A stretch of 17,598 nt of DNA, taken from assembly GCA_964494005.1 (NCBI GenBank), contig CAZBQE010000014.1, positions 1 through 17,598 on the forward strand, read 5' to 3'. Positions 8,120-15,314 of this stretch are shown here, in pieces. The notes beneath the pieces are model-generated. The model was not told the DNA's origin, ran no database searches, and saw nothing but the letters and a program-made list of their open reading frames with translations. The stretch is from CAJBLF01 sp964494005 (GTDB taxonomy: Bacteria > Patescibacteriota > Gracilibacteria > Absconditabacterales > Absconditicoccaceae). A program made the translations under genes and the position numbers. Position 1 is the stretch's first letter. Every line of letters begins with the position of its first letter.

Positions 8120-9472
8120 CTATTTTGTTATTTTTCTACATTCTAAGTAATATCTTTTTTCTTCTGCTTCTCCCATAGAGAATGTCTTTCTTGGAAGTGC
8201 TCCGTCTACGATAACAGTTTTGAAGAATGCTTCTTTTGCCATAATAGGAAGGGTGAACCCTATATTTCCTTTTTTTGTTCCTAATGTTTCGGTAATATCT
8301 TCTCCATGGATATAATCAATTTTACTTTCTGTATTTTTTTTGAGATATTCATCGAGAAATGCTTGTAAATTTCCTACTTCGAGATTGAATTTCGGATGTT
8401 TGATTCCTGCGAGGATATAGGTGTTTGCGTACATGATGTTGAAATAATGTGTTGTTTTGTCAGAAGTCTTTTTGTTTTGTTTCATATCTTCAAAGTTTGT
8501 GAATTTTTCTATAATTAATTCTGATCCTTGTATATTGAAATATGTTTTCATTTCCTCAATCATAGTTTCAGGATTACTATTGAAAACTACTCTGTGGATA
8601 GGTTCAAATTCCAATCCATCATCATGGATATTTACTAATTCTACTAATGCGAATCTTGCAGGATGATTTGTTTTTTCTTCTTCGCTCAATTCTTGTTTTT
8701 TTTCTTCTCGGATTGCTTTTGCTGTTGCTAATGAATGATTTCCATCTCCCATAGCGAAAAGCAACACACCAAGGTCTTGAGTTAATCCGTATTTGTTTTT
8801 GAAATTTTCTTTGTTTGCTAATATTTTGATATTATTTGCAATATTCTGGATATTTTCTTCGTCTGCGATTTTGTATCCAATAATATGTCCGCCATTCATC
8901 ATAAGGTCAGTATCATATATTTTTTCATATATTTCTATGTGATTGAATAATGGTTCGATGACTGTTTTTTTTGGATCGTCGATAAGTACCATAATATGTG
9001 GTGATTCGAGTGGTGCATCTTTTCTAATTTCTATTCTTGGGGGAAGTCTATCTAGAATTGTTCCTTCTGTTGCTCTGATGAGTGTTTGAGATTCTTTGCT
9101 ATAATCATAGGCTTCGAGATCTAATGCTACCACTAATCCTTTTCTGGATACTTGATGAGAAGTTTTTCTATCAATCAAAATAAAAGAAGGTCCTTTATTT
9201 TCAAGAATCTCTTCGTTGAGATAGGTATTCATATGTTCTTGTATGTTTTGGATTCTTTCTTGTTTTCCTTCTTCTTCCAAATAGATTTCAGGGAAAATAA
9301 TATGGTAGGTAGAAGGAATATTTGCTGTTAATGCTTTTACTTTGTTCCAGTATTCCGGTTGTGAAGTATATTGGTCGCAAGCAACGACTGCTCGTTTTTC
9401 TAGATCTACTCCTTTTTTTGGAAGATAAATTTCTGGTACCTTGAGTCCGATTTCTGGAAAAAATGTTTGCAT
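8120..9472 (-). CDS. DUF1015 family protein (SbnI/SerK-like fold)
   Basis: 450 residues from the chosen ATG at 9472. The start MQTFFPEIGLKVPEIYLP leads directly into conserved DUF1015 text, including AVVACDQYTSQPEYWNKV, STYHIIFPEIYL, NGGHIIGYKI, the family signature LLFAMGDGNHSLATAKAI and NPARFALVELVNIHDDGLEFEPIHRVVF-like sequence. An upstream in-frame ATG at 9553 would add 27 residues that do not look like family sequence. DUF1015 proteins include free-serine kinases of the SbnI/SerK type, but most members are uncharacterised, so serine phosphorylation is only a possibility. It lies between recJ and a hypothetical gene. Oddly, none of its 23 glycines is encoded by UGA, although recJ next door uses UGA for roughly 40 percent of its glycines. 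This suggests recent arrival from a standard-code donor. Confidence 0.87.
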   Translation of the reverse strand: MQTFFPEIGLKVPEIYLPKKGVDLEKRAVVACDQYTSQPEYWNKVKALTANIPSTYHIIFPEIYLEEEGKQERIQNIQEHMNTYLNEEILENKGPSFILIDRKTSHQVSRKGLVVALDLEAYDYSKESQTLIRATEGTILDRLPPRIEIRKDAPLESPHIMVLIDDPKKTVIEPLFNHIEIYEKIYDTDLMMNGGHIIGYKIADEENIQNIANNIKILANKENFKNKYGLTQDLGVLLFAMGDGNHSLATAKAIREEKKQELSEEEKTNHPARFALVELVNIHDDGLEFEPIHRVVFNSNPETMIEEMKTYFNIQGSELIIEKFTNFEDMKQNKKTSDKTTHYFNIMYANTYILAGIKHPKFNLEVGNLQAFLDEYLKKNTESKIDYIHGEDITETLGTKKGNIGFTLPIMAKEAFFKTVIVDGALPRKTFSMGEAEEKRYYLECRKITK

Positions 9473-9615
9473 AATGGTATGATTACAAGATAAAACGTTG
9501 AAATATTGAGGTGAATTTTTGAACAAAGAAAATCCTCTCTGGAGGACTTTCATTATTGGGATCGGTTATCACTATATATATCCGGTATCGTCTTTCAACA
9601 TGACTTCATGGATAA

Positions 9616-11277
9616 TTAACGGATATCTGCTCAATCTAGAAAATATCCACCGTTGAAGGTATCTTTTCTGACTCTTCCTATGATATTTGCGGTAGATTTA
9701 TTGGATTTGATAAGTTCTTCTGCTTCTGATCCTTTTCCTCGGAACATGATGCTTAATTTTTTGTCTCAGAATTTTCCGTGGATTTTGAGATGGGATTTTC
9801 CGTTTTTTCCTAAACTTTCTATTTTTTGTATTTGTATATCTTCCAATAAGAAAATAGGTTCTTCGTTTCATTCACCGAAAGGTGCTAATCTGTCTATTTT
9901 TTTGAGTGTAGAATTATTTCGTTCATGTTCGTAAATTTTTGTATCTACTTTTACGGATTTGATAAGATTGTCTTCTGTGATACATCCTTCGCAGTAGATA
10001 TTAAATTTTTCTACAAGTGTATTTAAATTTTCTAATTTTACGGTTAATCATCCTGCTCATCTGTGGCCTCAGAATCTTTCCAATAAATTTCCATGTTCTT
10101 TGAGCATATTGATAATACTGAAATAATCAGGTCATCTTAAGCTTGCTACGGCGATTTGTTTTTTTTGATCTACTTTCATAATCATAGACGGTTTGTTGTA
10201 TTTTTCCGTTATTCTTCAGGAAACGATTCCAACAATTCCCTCATGGAAATTTTCATGGTAGGCAATAAGTATTTTTTTGTCTAATTCTAACATAGCTTCC
10301 GCTTCCTTGAATATTTGTTCTTGGACTTTTCTTCTTTCGGTATTTATTTGTTCTAGATTTTCTAAATATTCCAGTTGTTTCTCTCATGAATAGAGGAGTG
10401 AATAGAGACTATCATAAGGTGATGTCATTCTGCCTCATGCGTTGATTCTTGGTCAGATGATATATCCTATGTGATAAGTATCGATATTCCCTTTTATGTT
10501 CAAAAATTCCAAAAATCCTTTGAGTGATGCAGGGAGATGTTTGCGAGCGCTCATAAGTGCTAATCATTTTTTTACCATAATTCTGTTCTCTCCGGTAAGT
10601 GGAACGACATCAGCTACTGTTCCTATGGCTACGATAGAGAGAAAATAATTGAAAATATGATTTTTCTGTTTTTGATTAAATTTTGATTTGGATAACATTG
10701 CACAGATGACTTTGAATGCTACACCTACTCATGCCAGTCATTTGAAGGGATAATTTTCTGAAACTACGGGATTAACTACGGCGACTGCCTCTGGAATAGA
10801 TTCCAAATCTTGATGATGATCTGTAATAATCAAATCTATTCATTGTTCTTTTGTATAGATAGCTTCTTCGAGTGAAGCGATACCGTTGTCTACGGTTATG
10901 ATAAGTTGTATTCATTTCTCTTTCATATTATCGATATGTTGTTTTTTGATTCCATATCCTTCTTTAATTCTATCGGGATATTGGATGCTTATGTTTTTGT
11001 ATTTCAAAAATTTGGTGAGAAATTCATAGAGAATATAACTTGAAGTTATTCCATCTACATCATAATCTCAAAAAATCATTATTTTTTCTTTATTTTTTAT
11101 TGCCTGAATAATTCTATCTACTGCTTTTTCCATATCATTCAATAAAAAAGGATCCAATCGGTAGTCAGAAAGTTTGGGATCCAAAAAAGCGTCGACATTA
11201 TCGTCGATTCATCTGATTTTAAATAATCTGGTCAACAGATCTTCGTTGGGATCGTCGTATACTACGTGATAATTCAT
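9616..11277 (-). CDS. recJ: Single-stranded-DNA-specific exonuclease RecJ
   Basis: 553 residues from ATG at 11277 to TAA (9616-9618), close to the 577 residues of E. coli RecJ. About 18 in-frame UGA codons must be read as glycine. DHH phosphoesterase motifs are intact: IFGDYDVDG (residues 68-76, with D71, D73 and D75), TVDNGI (128-133), TDHHQ (152-156) and IGPRINAGGRM, followed by the DHHA1 motif RFGGHRGAGGLTV and an OB-like C-terminal part (LAPFGEGNEEPIF, KSHLKIHGKFG). RecJ degrades single-stranded DNA 5' to 3' in RecF-pathway recombination, mismatch repair and base-excision repair, using Mn2+ or Mg2+. In several motifs the glycine is UGA, strong evidence for the code. The leader carries AAACGAT-type repeats, and a terminator upstream separates the gene from the structured RNA. 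Confidence 0.95.
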
Positions 11278-11289
11278 ATTCAGCTATAT

Positions 11290-11356
11290 GTGAGAAGTTT
11301 GAAACGATATAAACGCTTAAACAACTAAACGTTTAAACGATGAAATGATGAAATGA
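11290..11356 (-). repeat. AAACGAT/GATGAAAT repeat block in the recJ leader
   Basis: Copies of AAACGAT, AAACGCTT, AAACAACT, AAACGTTT and AAACGATG are followed by three GATGAAAT-like units. The block contains the palindrome CGTTTAAACG. It resembles the block at 8041-8098 in unit and in position, just upstream of a - strand start codon. Confidence 0.65.
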
Positions 11357-11406
11357 TGTTGTGTGGATATTGTAGTATTTTAGAAAACAAATACAAATAG
11401 AAGTAC

Positions 11407-11441
11407 AAAAAAAACACCAGAGAGAATACTTCCAGTGTTTT
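11407..11441 (-). terminator. Intrinsic terminator at the 3' end of the structured RNA
   Basis: In the - strand sense, AAAACACTGGA (11441-11431) pairs with TCTGGTGTTTT (11421-11411), including two G-U pairs, and is followed by a run of T (U in RNA) at 11410-11407. The direction fits the - strand RNA and places recJ in a separate transcript unless there is read-through. Confidence 0.7.
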
Positions 11442-11910
11442 TATATCGTATTTTGTTCGTACACATGACCTTTTTGTTTTTACCCAATAGTTATTTTTAA
11501 TGAGAGAGCACCGGGATGAGCTTCATACAGCCCATAATAATAATCAATAGTACTGATTATTGGTATGGAATTTATATAACCTCCTTCAAAAAACGATTAG
11601 TGTTTTGATTGAAGGTTATATAATTAACAAATCGATAATTTCTCATTACATTTCGAACTTATTCGTTTGTTAATTATAAGAGCCCCGATACTCTCTCTGG
11701 GTCTATCCGATCTTATTGGGTACAAGATCTGGATAGTGTTTAAGGAGGAAATACCTCCAACACAATTACCTATACCAAGGATGTGTAGTGAAGCCTTACG
11801 ATAAGTAATTATGTTACTATAAGTATACTCAGGATTTCTGTATATGCAAAAACTCCGCTACCTTATTGTTTATATTAATTATCTTGTGATGGACTTATTT
11901 TTCTATGTAT
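11407..11910 (-). ncRNA. Unrecognised structured non-coding RNA with pseudoknot
   Basis: About 500 bases without a convincing ORF but dense in pairing. Helices in + strand coordinates: GAGAGAG/CTCTCTC with CGGG/CCCG (11502-11515 with 11684-11697) closes a multiloop holding AATAATCA/TGATTATT (11539-11546, 11554-11561), TATATAACC/GGTTATATA (11573-11581, 11614-11622) and AATTAACAAA/TTTGTTAATT (11622-11631, 11666-11675). Outside it are TATCCGATCTT/AAGATC.GGATA (11704-11735), GGAGG/CCTCC (11744-11758) and ACACA/TGTGT (11760-11786). The loop sequence TATTGGGTA (11714-11722) is complementary over nine bases to TACCCAATA (11481-11489), giving a pseudoknot across the multiloop. A - strand terminator and a - strand promoter bracket it. 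I looked for RNase P, tmRNA, SRP and 6S hallmarks and found none; a very divergent RNase P or tmRNA cannot be excluded. Confidence 0.6.
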
Positions 11911-11917
11911 ATATAGT

Positions 11918-11956
11918 ATTTTATGCGGGTATTCTTTGATAACAAAACGTTATCAA
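11918..11956 (-). promoter_or_regulatory. Probable promoter of the structured RNA with overlapping operator-like inverted repeat
   Basis: In the - strand sense, TTGTTA (11945-11940) and TAAAAT (11923-11918) are 16 bp apart, placing the start near 11910. A perfect inverted repeat TTGATAAC-AAAAC-GTTATCAA (11936-11956) overlaps the -35 box. Its geometry (8-bp arms, 5-bp spacer) matches the repeat at the dinD-like promoter, although the arm sequences differ. The TTGTTA box is only a fair match to consensus, so the promoter is less certain than the repeat. Confidence 0.5.
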
Positions 11957-12000
11957 TTGTTTCGTTGTATTTGTTATATTTTTATTGGTTTTTGTTTTTG

Positions 12001-12026
12001 AAAAAAGAGGCGATTTTCCGCCTCTT
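12001..12026 (-). terminator. Intrinsic terminator of the ZIP-to-TDH operon
   Basis: In the - strand sense, AAGAGGCG pairs with CGCCTCTT (arms 12026-12019 and 12012-12005) around a six-base loop and is followed by TTTT. It lies 30 bp after the stop codon of the dehydrogenase gene and is the strongest GC stem in the window. Confidence 0.9.
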
Positions 12027-12055
12027 GAGAATATTTTTATGTTTTTATATACTAA

Positions 12056-13009
12056 TTATTTTCCTAATTTGATTTTAAGGTTATCTATCATATCCTTGGA
12101 CATCATATCCAAATTGTATTCTGGTTTTCGATTTCGATCTTTTTGAGCGACGTTGTCGTCGATAGATGCCGGCCAAGAGTTAGCTATTTTTTGTCTGAAA
12201 TCTGGTACGTAGGTGCAAGTCAATTTTGGAATATATTTGCGTACATTTTTTTCCAGCTCTTTGGCTGAAAATGAAAAAGCAGTTAGATTGTAACTTGTGT
12301 GAATTTTTATAGCAGAAGCGTCGGTTTCCATGATATCGATAGTCGCTTTGACAGCGTCTGGCATATACATCATGGGAAGTGTTGTATTTTCGTTGACGAA
12401 GAATTCATATGTTCATTTTTCTATTGCGTCATAATATATCGCAACTGCATAATCTGTTGTTCATCCTCCTGGTAAAGTCTTTCGGCTAATTATTCATGGA
12501 TATCTTAGACTTCTTGTATCTAATCCGTATTTTTCGTAATAATACTGGCATAATAATTCTCCGGCGACTTTAGTAGTTCCATACATAGTGGTTGGATCCA
12601 TAGGCGTGAATTGTGGTGTATCGATTTTAGGTGTGTTTGGTCCGAATGCTGCGATAGAGCTTGGTCGGAAAAATTTCTTGATTTTGTATTCTACGGCAAG
12701 ATCTAACATTATCTTCAATCCATTGACGTTGACTTCTCGTGCGAGATTGGGATCTTTTTCTCCGGTTGCAGACAATACACCAACGAGATGATAGATGATA
12801 TCTATATCGTATTTTTGAATTAATTCTTTCATTCTTTCTTTGTTGGTGACATTTCCGATTTCAAATGGTCATCCAGTTAACAATTCTCCTGTCGGTTTGG
12901 TTCTATTCCCTACAGCGATAACATTTTCTCATCCATAAATTTTTCTCAATGCAGGAACTAATTCTGATCAAATCTGTCCTGTAGCGCCGGTTACTAAAAT
13001 TTTGCTCAT
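12056..13009 (-). CDS. SDR-type L-threonine 3-dehydrogenase / NAD-dependent epimerase
   Basis: 317 residues from ATG at 13009 to TAA (12056-12058). An N-terminal Rossmann nucleotide-binding motif TGATGQIGSEL (8-18) is followed by VGVLSATGEKDP, FFRPSSIAAFGP and the catalytic YxxxK as MYGTTKVAGE (Tyr143, Lys147). The C-terminal half matches SDR-type threonine dehydrogenase: RYPGIISRKTLPGGGTTDYA, LPMMYMPDAVKATI, SYNLTAFSFSAKEL, YVPDFRQKIANSWPASIDD and KPEYNLDMM. The family oxidises L-threonine to 2-amino-3-ketobutyrate with NAD+, although close relatives are sugar epimerases; the PGGGTTDYA and DFRQxIAxSWP segments favour threonine dehydrogenase. It is the last gene of the operon, before a strong terminator, and its ATG overlaps a UGA codon of the preceding gene. 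Several conserved glycines (GQIG, GGG) are UGA. Confidence 0.88.
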
Positions 13010-13401
13010 ACGTATGATGATAAATATATAAAAATATTATTGTTTGTTATTTTTTTTGGTATTTCTTGATAAATATTTTTGAAATATGTATCTAGATCGT
13101 CTGTTGATTTGATATATTCTAAACTATTTTCAAAATCATTTTTCTCTATTTTTTCTTTACTAAGTACTTCTATTGCTTGTATTTTTACTAATTGTATGGT
13201 TTTTGAAAAAATAGGAGTTTTTTTTTCATTATCATTTCACGGAATATTTATTACTCTTGCTTTTACTACTTCTCCAGATATATATCATCTTTCTTTGGGA
13301 TATATTCTATTTCCAGGTCTGAAAATGGTTATTTGTTCTTTTGATAACAAATCTTTTTCGTCTTCTTTTCTAAATGAAATATCATTTCTATCTAAGTACA
13401 T
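12994..13401 (-). CDS. Small protein, possibly ASCH-like, unknown function
   Basis: 135 residues from ATG at 13401 to TAG (12994-12996); the frame was open further upstream, but that part overlaps the end of the thioredoxin gene. The middle reads QITIFRPGNRIYPKERGYISG, then KARVINIPG, KTIQLVKIQAIEVLSKEKI and LEYIKSTDDLDTYFKNIYQ. An R-P-G turn, a β-rich core with a v-x-v-x-x-I pattern and a final dL..Yf..iY helix recall ASCH/PUA-like RNA-binding domains, but this is a weak pattern match. A UGA glycine (KERGYI) is essential to the frame. The end overlaps the TDH start by 16 bp, so translation is probably coupled. Under the standard code it would stop at the ATGA overlap; here it continues four residues (GAKF). 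Confidence 0.65.
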
Positions 13402-13439
13402 TTTTTGAATTAATAGTAAAATAATAACATTTTTTTTAT

Positions 13440-13799
13440 TTATATAATTTTGTTTATTGTGTTGATATATTCTTCTTTTTGTCTTAATCAAATGAGATTT
13501 TTAATAATTTTTCCTCATTTAAATATTTGTATATTAGGAATACTGTTGATTTGGTATTTTATAGCTAGTTCAAAATTTGCAGGGTGTTCAGTGTCGACTT
13601 TTATAATTTTGATTTGTTGATTGTCTTTGTATTGTTGTGCGATTTCTTCGATAGTAGGTTCAAGCATTTTACATGGTCCACATCGTGAAGCTCGAAAATC
13701 CACTAAAGCAATTCCATCAAATGTTTCTACTTCCGTAGAGAATTGTTGCGGTCCTGTAATATGAATTACCACTTCTTGTTGTTGTGTGGTTTTTCTCAT
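13440..13799 (-). CDS. Thioredoxin
   Basis: 119 residues from ATG at 13799 to TAA (13440-13442). The active site CGPC (Cys40, Cys43) lies in VDFRASRCGPCKMLEP, matching the thioredoxin pattern VDFWAxWCGPCKxxxP with both tryptophans replaced (Arg36, Arg39). Downstream come KIIKVDTEHPANFELAIKY and the cis-proline segment NSIPNIQIFKGGK, in which one GG glycine is UGA. It should be a cytoplasmic dithiol-disulfide reductase. The odd WxW-to-RxR change around the redox site may alter its potential or partner. It sits 23 bp after the DUF134 gene and 38 bp before the ASCH-like gene, within the metal/redox operon. No thioredoxin reductase is in the window. Confidence 0.92.
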
Positions 13800-13822
13800 G
13801 GGTATGCTAGTAAAAAAATAAA

Positions 13823-14101
13823 TTATTTACATATACATATTTGTAATATTTTATTATTCATTAGTGCGTCAGCAATTTTTTTATGAGCACTTCTCAATAT
13901 TCTGCAAAAAGTAGATGCTGATATTTTCATTTTTTTTGCTGCTTCGTTCATGTTAATATCTCCATAATCATATAATCTAATTGCTTCGTATTCATCCATA
14001 CCAAGTTCTATAATTTCTTGATGATTTTTTTTTGTTGTGGGTCAAAATGTTGTACAGATGGGTATACATCCTATTTTTCTGGTTTTTTTTGTTCTTGCCA
14101 T
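13823..14101 (-). CDS. DUF134 family helix-turn-helix protein
   Basis: 92 residues from ATG at 14101 to TAA (13823-13825). The sequence follows the DUF134 signature closely: MARTKKTRKIGCIP, then TFGP (UGA glycine), LGMDEYEAIRLYDYGDINMN, EAAKKMKISASTFCRILRSA and HKKIADALMNNKIL. The EAAKKMxxSxxTFxRIL part is a sigma-70 region 4-like helix-turn-helix. Extra cysteines (Cys12, Cys16, and CICK at the C-terminus) could bind metal. DUF134 proteins often accompany genes for iron-sulfur or metal-cofactor proteins; here it lies between a metal transporter gene and thioredoxin, so I infer a metal- or redox-responsive regulator of this operon. It is encoded antisense to long but meaningless + strand frames. 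Confidence 0.9.
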
Positions 14102-14134
14102 ACTAAACGATACAATGTTAAAATAATGAAGATG

Positions 14135-14317
14135 TTATTTATGTATTTTGATAGTGATGGTAGCTTTTTGTGGGAGTTTTTTTTCTTCTGCTACTTGATT
14201 CAAAAGATTTTCAAATCATCCATCATAGGATCTGAATCCTACGTGTTCGTATTCTTTTCCATTGATGATCAATATCTCTCCGAAGAGTTCCCCTGTGAAT
14301 GTATGGGTTGTTTTCAT
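14135..14317 (-). CDS. Small orphan protein (60 residues)
   Basis: 60 residues from ATG at 14317 to TAA (14135-14137), with one UGA glycine in YDGGFENL. The sequence is MKTTHTFTGELFG, ILIINGKEYEHVGFRSYDGG, LLNQVAEEKKLPQKATITIK: two or three β-strands, a helix and a last strand, soluble, without cysteines. I recognise no family. It starts 14 bp after the ZIP transporter stop and ends 33 bp before DUF134, and the codon use matches its neighbours, so I treat it as a real operon member. A role linked to metal uptake is only suggested by position. Confidence 0.65.
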
Positions 14318-14331
14318 ATTTTTTTGCTATA

Positions 14332-15051
14332 TTAAAAGAGTTTTGTGAGTACAAAGAGTAATGCTATCACTATTCATAAGAGGAATCCTCGTGTGGAATG
14401 TCTTTTTTCGTATTCTCTTGCTTCTGGAAGGAGATGGGCTGCAGATATATATATCAATACTCCTACGACAAATCCTAAAGCTAGTCCAATAGCTGAAGGA
14501 GAAAGCATATTCATAAAAGGATATGCTATAAATGCTCATAGAGGAGTGGTGAATGATGATATCAATAGTGCATATACTATTGCTTTTTTTCTACTTATTC
14601 CACTTTTGAGTAATACTGAGTATACGATTACTCATTCTGCGAATTCGTGAAGTACGAGTCATATTCATGATAACATTCCCATTAATATACTTATACTGAA
14701 GGTTACACTATATATTACTCCATCGACGAATGAATGAATTCCTATACCTTCCATCGCTGTTATTCCGAATGCTAATGATTTTTGTTTGGTTTTTTTTTGG
14801 ATGATATTGTTGCTGAGGAGCATAAATAAGAATCATACTACTGCTGCAAATCCTGCATACTCATTTTTGGTTATAGCTTCAGGTAATCAGAACATTAGCG
14901 GACCTGCTAACAATACTCATGCTGCTAGACACATGAGAAATGTTTTTGCTTGTTCGGTCCATTTTTTGTTTTTGTATATCACATAAATACCAAACGCATT
15001 AATAATTGCAGCGCTTATGCTGAATATTGCTATTCGTCCGAATGTTCACAT
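14332..15051 (-). CDS. ZIP family metal transporter
   Basis: 239 residues from ATG at 15051 (second codon UGA) to TAA (14332-14334). About eight hydrophobic segments span the protein. The transport site of the ZIP family is present: HSFVDGVIYS in one helix (His106, Asp110) and LHEFAEGVIV in the next (His135, Glu136, Glu139), with the later AAHLLPEA (His206) also typical. The glycine of HEFAEG is UGA. ZIP proteins carry Zn2+, Fe2+ or Mn2+ into the cytoplasm; the metal cannot be told from sequence. It is the first gene of a six-gene - strand operon with a DUF134 regulator and thioredoxin, and a TTGACA/TATACA promoter lies about 140 bp upstream. Confidence 0.92.
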
Positions 15052-15314
15052 ATGGCAATATTGTATAGTATAAAATAGTATAAAAATAATATATTTTTAT
15101 TTTAAATAATATATTTTATTGTATTTTTTATATATTTAATGAAATATATTTCATAATCAAGAGTTTTTTTTGTATATAATATATATTTGTATATAATTTT
15201 TTAAAAAAATTGTCAACCTTTATTTGTTGTATTGTATTGTATTGTAAATATACGTAATAAGCGTATTATCTTTCTATAAGAAAGTTTTTTATTTTTTAAT
15301 AAACAACTAAAATT
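15052..15314. other. Divergent AT-rich intergenic region
   Basis: No gene is seen. It contains a repeated AATAATATATTTT element (15086-15120), a 14-bp palindrome TGAAATATATTTCA (near 15139), two TTGTATATAAT copies that could be + strand -10 boxes (near 15171 and 15187), four tandem TTGTA units (15227-15246), and hairpins ATACG/CGTAT and CTTTCT/AGAAAG just before the adhesin start. The hairpins may lie in the adhesin mRNA leader. Confidence 0.5.
15188..15215 (-). promoter_or_regulatory. Promoter for the ZIP operon
   Basis: In the - strand sense, TTGACA (15215-15210) is followed after 16 bp by TATACA (15193-15188), giving a leader of about 130 bases before the ZIP start codon. It lies in the region between the divergent ZIP operon and the adhesin gene. 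Confidence 0.55.

Noticed and set aside
9473..9553. 27-residue N-terminal extension of the DUF1015 protein
   Set aside because: The extension does not resemble family sequence, and conserved family sequence begins right after the ATG at 9472.
8457..9934. + strand frames at 8457-8666 and 9653-9934
   Set aside because: They are shadows of the DUF1015 and recJ genes on the other strand.
11407..11910. RNase P RNA, tmRNA, SRP RNA or 6S RNA identity for the structured region
   Set aside because: I could not find the conserved P4 sequences, tRNA-like ends, tag ORF, SRP tetraloop region or a 6S-type single long hairpin on either strand; identity left open.
14018..14986. Long + strand open frames across this region (about 14018-14335, 14345-14650, 14786-14986)
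   Set aside because: They are antisense to the DUF134, 60-residue and ZIP genes, whose - strand frames carry recognised motifs; the + strand translations are low-complexity.
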